Positions 59,812-64,000 of a DNA stretch of 64,000 bases are shown here, piece after piece. The notes beneath the pieces were generated by a model. That model ran no database searches and was not told the DNA's origin. It saw only the letters and a list, made by a program, of their open reading frames with translations. The stretch lies in contig JADJGA010000012.1 of assembly GCA_016708265.1 (NCBI GenBank), positions 248,001 to 312,000 of the forward strand, written 5' to 3'. Source of the DNA: Saprospiraceae bacterium (GTDB lineage Bacteria > Bacteroidota > Bacteroidia > Chitinophagales > Saprospiraceae). The number at the start of each line of letters is the position of its first letter. The first letter of the stretch is position 1. The translations under genes were made by a program, and so were the position numbers.

Positions 59812-60867
59812 TTACAATTTCTTTTTGAAATTATTAAGATTAGTAGATAATGTCAGGTGCGATTTTCCACCTGCCAGATTATGAATGTTGTATGCATAAT
59901 CGATAGTGAATTTTTTCATTTTCAGGCCAAAACCAAAACTGAAACCTGCAAAACTTCTGTAAGGATAAACTGACATTTCTTTTGCTTTTCTGTGATTATA
60001 AGCAAATCTCAGCCTCATTGGTCCATCATTTTTACCAAGTAAAAACTCACCACTGAATATTAAATGTCTGAAGAAATTATCAGAAAATTCTGCAAATTTT
60101 GATTTATCCTGATTTTCATCTGTCAGGATTATATTGTTTTCTCCGTTTGGATCATCATAACTGAGATTGAATCTGTTAAGATGTGTGGCTGTAATATTTA
60201 ATCTGAATGGCAGGTGTTCCAGACGTTTTGAAATGCCAACCATGACATTCATAGGAGCCGGCTCTTTTTCATCTGCATAAGGATCAATCGTTCCTCCCAG
60301 ATTTTTAATCACAAAGCCAATGTCAAAGTTTTTACCTTTAAGATGATACATAGCTCCAAGATCTACCGTCATGCCAAATGAATTGTATGTGCCCAGATTA
60401 GAATAAATAAACCTTGTATTCAATCCAAGATTTAAATTTTCATAAAGCTTGTAGGAAGCTCCCAACAGGAATGCTAGATCACTTCCGCTAACAGTACCTG
60501 ATATGTCACCGTAAATATCTGCCATATCGGCTTGTCCGTAATTCATAAACTGAATGCCTGCATGAAAAGGTAAGTTGATTTTCCCAATTTTAAAACCATA
60601 ATCCAGATTTTGACTTGATATACCACTAAAAAAAAACTTATGGCTTAATGACAATGATCTTATCATTTCATCTTTGAGTACAGCAGGGTTTTCATTTGCA
60701 AGGCTGATATCATTATCATCAATTGATACAATATTGTTTCCAAGAGCTGAAATTCTTGCAGAAGAGGATATATTCAGAAATTTATAAGTATTTGTGGTTC
60801 CAACCTGTCCAAAAGAATTAGAGGACAGCAAAATAAATAGTATTATGATTTTTAAATGCTTCTGCAT
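59812..60867 (-). CDS. porQ: Type IX secretion system protein PorQ
   Basis: This 351-residue outer-membrane barrel has a signal peptide (FILLSSNSFGQ) and the PorQ opening TYKFLNISSSARISALGNN. The body has regular strands and ends KSHLTLSTNLNNFKKKL. PorQ belongs to the attachment complex (PorU, PorV, PorQ, PorZ) that cleaves the sorting domain of secreted proteins and joins them to A-LPS. The BspA-like protein at 25.7 kb would be a client. The gene starts 14 bases after the YwqK-like gene on the same strand. Confidence 0.92.
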   Translation of the reverse strand: MQKHLKIIILFILLSSNSFGQVGTTNTYKFLNISSSARISALGNNIVSIDDNDISLANENPAVLKDEMIRSLSLSHKFFFSGISSQNLDYGFKIGKINLPFHAGIQFMNYGQADMADIYGDISGTVSGSDLAFLLGASYKLYENLNLGLNTRFIYSNLGTYNSFGMTVDLGAMYHLKGKNFDIGFVIKNLGGTIDPYADEKEPAPMNVMVGISKRLEHLPFRLNITATHLNRFNLSYDDPNGENNIILTDENQDKSKFAEFSDNFFRHLIFSGEFLLGKNDGPMRLRFAYNHRKAKEMSVYPYRSFAGFSFGFGLKMKKFTIDYAYNIHNLAGGKSHLTLSTNLNNFKKKL

Positions 60868-60881
60868 GATCTATAAAGATA

Positions 60882-61550
60882 TTAATTATTGAATTGCTTT
60901 AAAAGTTCTTTGTCTACAGGAAGAATTTTTAAATCAGTTATTTCTCCTTTTTCTTTGGTCCACACAGTTTGACACACACCATACTGACAAAACATCTTTT
61001 TTATCAAAATACCTGTATCGTCGTATTCATAAAGTGTATCATGCTCATTGTCCCCATTCAGATAGGTGCCTTTCCAGTGTATTTCCCCATTTTCATAAAA
61101 ATCTTCAAAACTGCCATTCTCCTCATTGTTTTTCATGGTAACTTTTTCTTTTATATTGCCATTTGGATAATAGGCAAGCGAAAATCCTTCCAGGACACCT
61201 TTGTTGTAAGTCTGGTTTAATTTTTTTTTCCCTTCAGGATATAAAACCTGATAATTGCCATCCAAAACACCATTTTTATAATTCTCTATTACTTCAATAT
61301 ATCCTTTATTAGAAAAAATCTTTCTTATACCCTCGATTGTATCATTTTTATAATAGCAACTGTCCCAAAGTTTTCCATCCGGGAAAAATTTCTGGTATGA
61401 ACCATCTTTAATGCTGTCATCAAGTACATAATAAACCTCCTTGTAATAGCCATCAGGATGCTGAACAACTATCTTTTTATGATTACTCTTAATACAACCA
61501 TAACAACCTGTTAACACCAAAAGCATTATTGAAAAAACTTTGAATTTCAT
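60882..61550 (-). CDS. YwqK/MORN-like repeat lipoprotein upstream of porQ
   Basis: This 222-residue lipoprotein has lipobox VLTGC with Cys16. The mature part repeats the YwqK motif (DGSYQKFFPDGKLWDS, LDGNYQVLYPEGKKKLN, FSLAYYPNGNIKEKV, NGSFEDFYENGEIHWKG). It resembles the lipoprotein at 13091-13675. It shares a transcript with porQ, so an envelope role connected with surface proteins is possible. There is no adjoining toxin, despite the family's automatic 'antitoxin' label. Confidence 0.78.
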   Translation of the reverse strand: MKFKVFSIMLLVLTGCYGCIKSNHKKIVVQHPDGYYKEVYYVLDDSIKDGSYQKFFPDGKLWDSCYYKNDTIEGIRKIFSNKGYIEVIENYKNGVLDGNYQVLYPEGKKKLNQTYNKGVLEGFSLAYYPNGNIKEKVTMKNNEENGSFEDFYENGEIHWKGTYLNGDNEHDTLYEYDDTGILIKKMFCQYGVCQTVWTKEKGEITDLKILPVDKELLKQFNN

Positions 61551-61590
61551 ATATGTGTTTTTTAAATCAGATATTCAATCGTAGAACGAA

Positions 61591-61627
61591 AAAAAAAGGA
61601 GTTAATTTTGTCAAATCAACTCCTTTT
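61591..61627 (-). terminator. Rho-independent terminator of the TonB receptor gene
   Basis: AAAAGGAGTT (61594-61603) and AACTCCTTTT (61618-61627) form a perfect 10-base-pair stem. On the minus strand a U-run follows. It begins 22 bases after the receptor stop and separates that gene from the YwqK-porQ transcript. Confidence 0.9.
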
Positions 61628-61649
61628 CCATAAGATGAAAAATTATCCT

Positions 61650-64000
61650 TTAAAAATTGAACCGGTAATAAAATACTGGTAGTCTGCCAATTTGGGGTTC
61701 TTCGATGATAGAATCTTTTTTCCCGGGAGCATATGAATATCTGAGAATATTTTTTGTGTTCAGAACATTGACAATATCAAATGAAATCTCATGAGTAAAC
61801 TTTTTAGAATTTATTTTATATGTGATCTTCAGATCTGACCTGAAGTAATCCTTGAATTTAAACTCATTATAGTTTTCATCTTTGAATATTACTTCCTGTT
61901 CTCTTATTGTTGCATCTTCATCAACAATTCCTTTTCTCTGGCCTCCTGAAAGGGTAACGCTGGTTCCAATATTCAGTGTCTGCTTCATTCCTATTTTAAA
62001 TTCCTTTCCTATCATCAAATTCAATCCATAGCTGCCGTTGAAAGTTGAATTCCGGAGAGTGTCATCACTGCCTCTGTATTTTGCATCGAATAAAGAACCC
62101 GTTACGATGAAAAAATAGCCTTTTGTAAAAGCTTTTTCAATTGTCATATCAATACCGTAATTTCTCCCTGTTCCTTCACTTGTGAGTACATCAGGAAAAA
62201 ACCTGCTGAATCCTGATCCTGAATTTAGCAATGAATAGGAACTTCGGTTTTTACCTATAGGCAGATCATACAAATACTGATAATACACTTCGGTCTTCAG
62301 TCTTACATATTTGCCTGTATACCATTCATGACCGAGCACAAAATGCAGGCTCTTCATCAGTTTCAGGTCTTTGTTATAGGGGTTAAGTTTTGAGCTATAT
62401 TGGTTATTTTTATCATAATAATAAAGATATTGAGCCAGGGATTGTGAATGTAGTCCCGTGGCAAAACTGATTTTATGTTTCTTACTTATCTGATATGCCA
62501 ATCCAAATCTTGGTTCAACCGGAGAGATTGAATTTTTGCTCATGGAGTAAATCAGGGATGTTAGACCTGCTGTCAAAGTAAGATTGTCACTGAAGCTATA
62601 CTTTAAATTTATATAAGGCTGTATAATGAATGGATTGGCTTCACTATCCCAGCGCAATCTCCATTTTGAGACGGAATCCAATTTAATTTCATCTGCTGAA
62701 TATACTATTCTGACGCTGTCAATGTATTTTGAATCATAAAGGTCAAAGTTGATACCTGCTTTAATTCCGGTTTTTTTGTTTAATTTCTTGTTTAAAGAAA
62801 AATAGGCTGAATATTTATTATCCAAAAATGTATAGTCAAGAATTGGGATCAGAGTGTCTATTTTGAACAGAGCTCCTTCCGTGTGTTTCAGTACTTTGTC
62901 ATGTTGAGCTTTAATCCACTGTTGTGAAGCAGAGATCACAGCTTTAATATAAGTTGTATTGTTAATAGGCTTCGAGTAACTTGCTCCTATGACTCCCATT
63001 CTGCTCCAGAAATACTGGTCTCTGTCCAGCGTTCCGTATAATTCAGTTTCAAGTGTATCAAGGTCTTCACTTTTTATAATTGGTGCATAGCTGGTGCCCC
63101 CTACAGCAAAAACAGCCAGATTTCCACCCTTTTTAAATGGGAAATTTAATCTGAATGCGGCATCCTGATAAGTTGGATTTGAATTGGTCCCGATATTGAT
63201 TCCAAGTTCGTGAAAAATTGAAACTGTGGAATACCTGTACATAGCCAGAAAAGAAGAATTTTTTTGTTTTGACAAAGGCCCTTCGAGTAAGAGTTCAGTG
63301 CCCAGGATTCCAAACTGAAAATTTCCTTCAAAATTTTCATTATTTCCGTTTCTCATTTTAAGGTCAAAAGCCCCGGCTATTCCGTTGGCATATTCTGCAG
63401 GGAAAGCACCTGTGAAAAAATCTGAATTTGCCAGGAACTTATTGTTTAGGATAGTAACAGGACCACCTCCTGTCCCGGGAATAGAAAAGTGGTTTGGGTT
63501 TGGAATATTTATTCCCTCCAATTTCCAAAGCACACCCAGTGGAGTATTACCCCTGATCACAATATCATTTCTAGAATCATCTGAAGATATTACCCCGGCA
63601 TATTTCTGTGCCATTCTTGCAGGTTCTCCGCGGCTGCCTGCATATTTTTCAGTTTCAAAAACAGTAAATTCCCTAGAACTTACAGTAGCCATCTCATTTA
63701 ATGCATCTCCTGATCTTTTTCCAACTATAACAACCTCGGAAAGGTCGGTTACACTCTCCTGCATTTTAACTTCCAATATTACTTCTTTTCCAGTGTTAGC
63801 TACTATGTCAGATAAAACTATTTCCTTGTACGAAATATAAGTAAATTTCAAACTATGCCGGCCTATAGGTACGTTATTCAACCTGAAATTTCCTTTTTCA
63901 TCAGTTGAAGACCCTATAACAGGGTTAGATCCGATGACAAGAACATTTACTCCAATTAAAGGTGTTTGAGTTTCTGAATCTACAACTTTGCCCCTTATTG
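61650..64000 (-). CDS. TonB-dependent outer-membrane receptor, N-terminus outside the window
   Basis: The frame is open to the window edge, giving about 783 residues without a start. It begins inside a CarboxypepD_reg-like domain (IRGKVVDSETQTPLIGVNVLV), continues with a TonB-plug domain (IRGNTPLGVLWKLEGINIPNPNHFS, GIAGAFDLKMRNGN) and a barrel ending in the aromatic C-terminus YYRFNF. No SusD partner follows, so it belongs to the stand-alone receptors of Bacteroidota. Ligand unknown. It ends 100 bases before the YwqK-like gene and has its own terminator. Confidence 0.93.
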   Translation of the reverse strand, partial: IRGKVVDSETQTPLIGVNVLVIGSNPVIGSSTDEKGNFRLNNVPIGRHSLKFTYISYKEIVLSDIVANTGKEVILEVKMQESVTDLSEVVIVGKRSGDALNEMATVSSREFTVFETEKYAGSRGEPARMAQKYAGVISSDDSRNDIVIRGNTPLGVLWKLEGINIPNPNHFSIPGTGGGPVTILNNKFLANSDFFTGAFPAEYANGIAGAFDLKMRNGNNENFEGNFQFGILGTELLLEGPLSKQKNSSFLAMYRYSTVSIFHELGINIGTNSNPTYQDAAFRLNFPFKKGGNLAVFAVGGTSYAPIIKSEDLDTLETELYGTLDRDQYFWSRMGVIGASYSKPINNTTYIKAVISASQQWIKAQHDKVLKHTEGALFKIDTLIPILDYTFLDNKYSAYFSLNKKLNKKTGIKAGINFDLYDSKYIDSVRIVYSADEIKLDSVSKWRLRWDSEANPFIIQPYINLKYSFSDNLTLTAGLTSLIYSMSKNSISPVEPRFGLAYQISKKHKISFATGLHSQSLAQYLYYYDKNNQYSSKLNPYNKDLKLMKSLHFVLGHEWYTGKYVRLKTEVYYQYLYDLPIGKNRSSYSLLNSGSGFSRFFPDVLTSEGTGRNYGIDMTIEKAFTKGYFFIVTGSLFDAKYRGSDDTLRNSTFNGSYGLNLMIGKEFKIGMKQTLNIGTSVTLSGGQRKGIVDEDATIREQEVIFKDENYNEFKFKDYFRSDLKITYKINSKKFTHEISFDIVNVLNTKNILRYSYAPGKKDSIIEEPQIGRLPVFYYRFNF

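Noticed and set aside
1..64000. tRNA, rRNA, riboswitch or phage genes
   Set aside because: I looked through the gaps for tRNA T-arm patterns and known riboswitch cores and for integrase, capsid or terminase genes. I found none, though a covariance-model scan was not possible.

Overview
The window is a 64-kb, AT-rich chromosomal segment of a Bacteroidota bacterium. The evidence is a SusC/SusD pair, type IX secretion (T9SS) proteins PorP/SprF-like and PorQ, a C-terminal T9SS sorting domain, CarboxypepD_reg/TonB-dependent receptors, and promoters of the Bacteroidota type (TTG or TTTG, about 19-22 bases, TAnnTTTG). Many proteins look like those of free-living environmental lineages (a Saprospirales-like member is my guess, low confidence). 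I see no rRNA, tRNA, CRISPR, insertion sequence or prophage.

Layout. 0-6 kb: the 3' end of priA and an orphan susCD pair ending in a clear terminator. 6-16.9 kb: cell-envelope genes (DUF2520 oxidoreductase, DUF4139 protein, two LPS-type glycosyltransferases, a cupin, a ceramide-reductase-like epimerase overlapping an Aur1-like PAP2 protein, a YwqK-like lipoprotein), a PolX-like PHP protein that has lost its polymerase carboxylates, and cinA. 16.9-25.7 kb: a 2-oxoacid dehydrogenase E2, a TPR/PD40/SPOR-like protein, a DUF1858 protein with an ALDH7 aldehyde dehydrogenase, and mfd. 25.7-28.9 kb: a tandem pair of BspA-like proteins made of 25-residue repeats. 29-32.7 kb: an operon of lipoprotein, ECF sigma factor and a membrane-anchored beta-barrel protein. 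32.7-39.7 kb (minus strand): an orphan RHH protein, MTA/SAH nucleosidase, MFS transporter, pgk, gapA and an M1 peptidase. 39.8-44.1 kb: GT2, ROK kinase and SpoIID/LytB genes with an unusual octamer/heptamer repeat block. 44.3-56.0 kb: a potassium-uptake island of kup, a sigma-54 activator, an unknown 109-residue protein, kdpF (25 residues), kdpA, kdpB, kdpC, a short KdpD and a separate histidine kinase. 56.3-64 kb: a PorP/SprF-like protein, feoAB, porQ, a second YwqK-like lipoprotein and a TonB-dependent receptor running off the window.

An important caveat: about 15 genes between 25.0 and 54.7 kb are broken by roughly 35 single-base indels, most of them in homopolymers and most heavily between 35.8 and 54.7 kb. 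They hit pgk, gapA, mfd, kup, kdpA and kdpB, and the reading frame resumes with family-typical sequence each time. I therefore read them as consensus or assembly errors, annotate each as one restored gene, and give the break points. The first 25 kb and the last 9 kb are clean.

The part most likely to repay study is the potassium island, where Kdp expression appears to be controlled by a sigma-54 enhancer-binding protein and a split sensor in place of the KdpD/KdpE pair, with a candidate enhancer dyad and -24/-12 promoter in the right places. Next are the period-8/period-7 repeat block at 41.39-41.58 kb, the sphingolipid-like gene pair at 11-13 kb, and the ECF operon at 29-32.7 kb.
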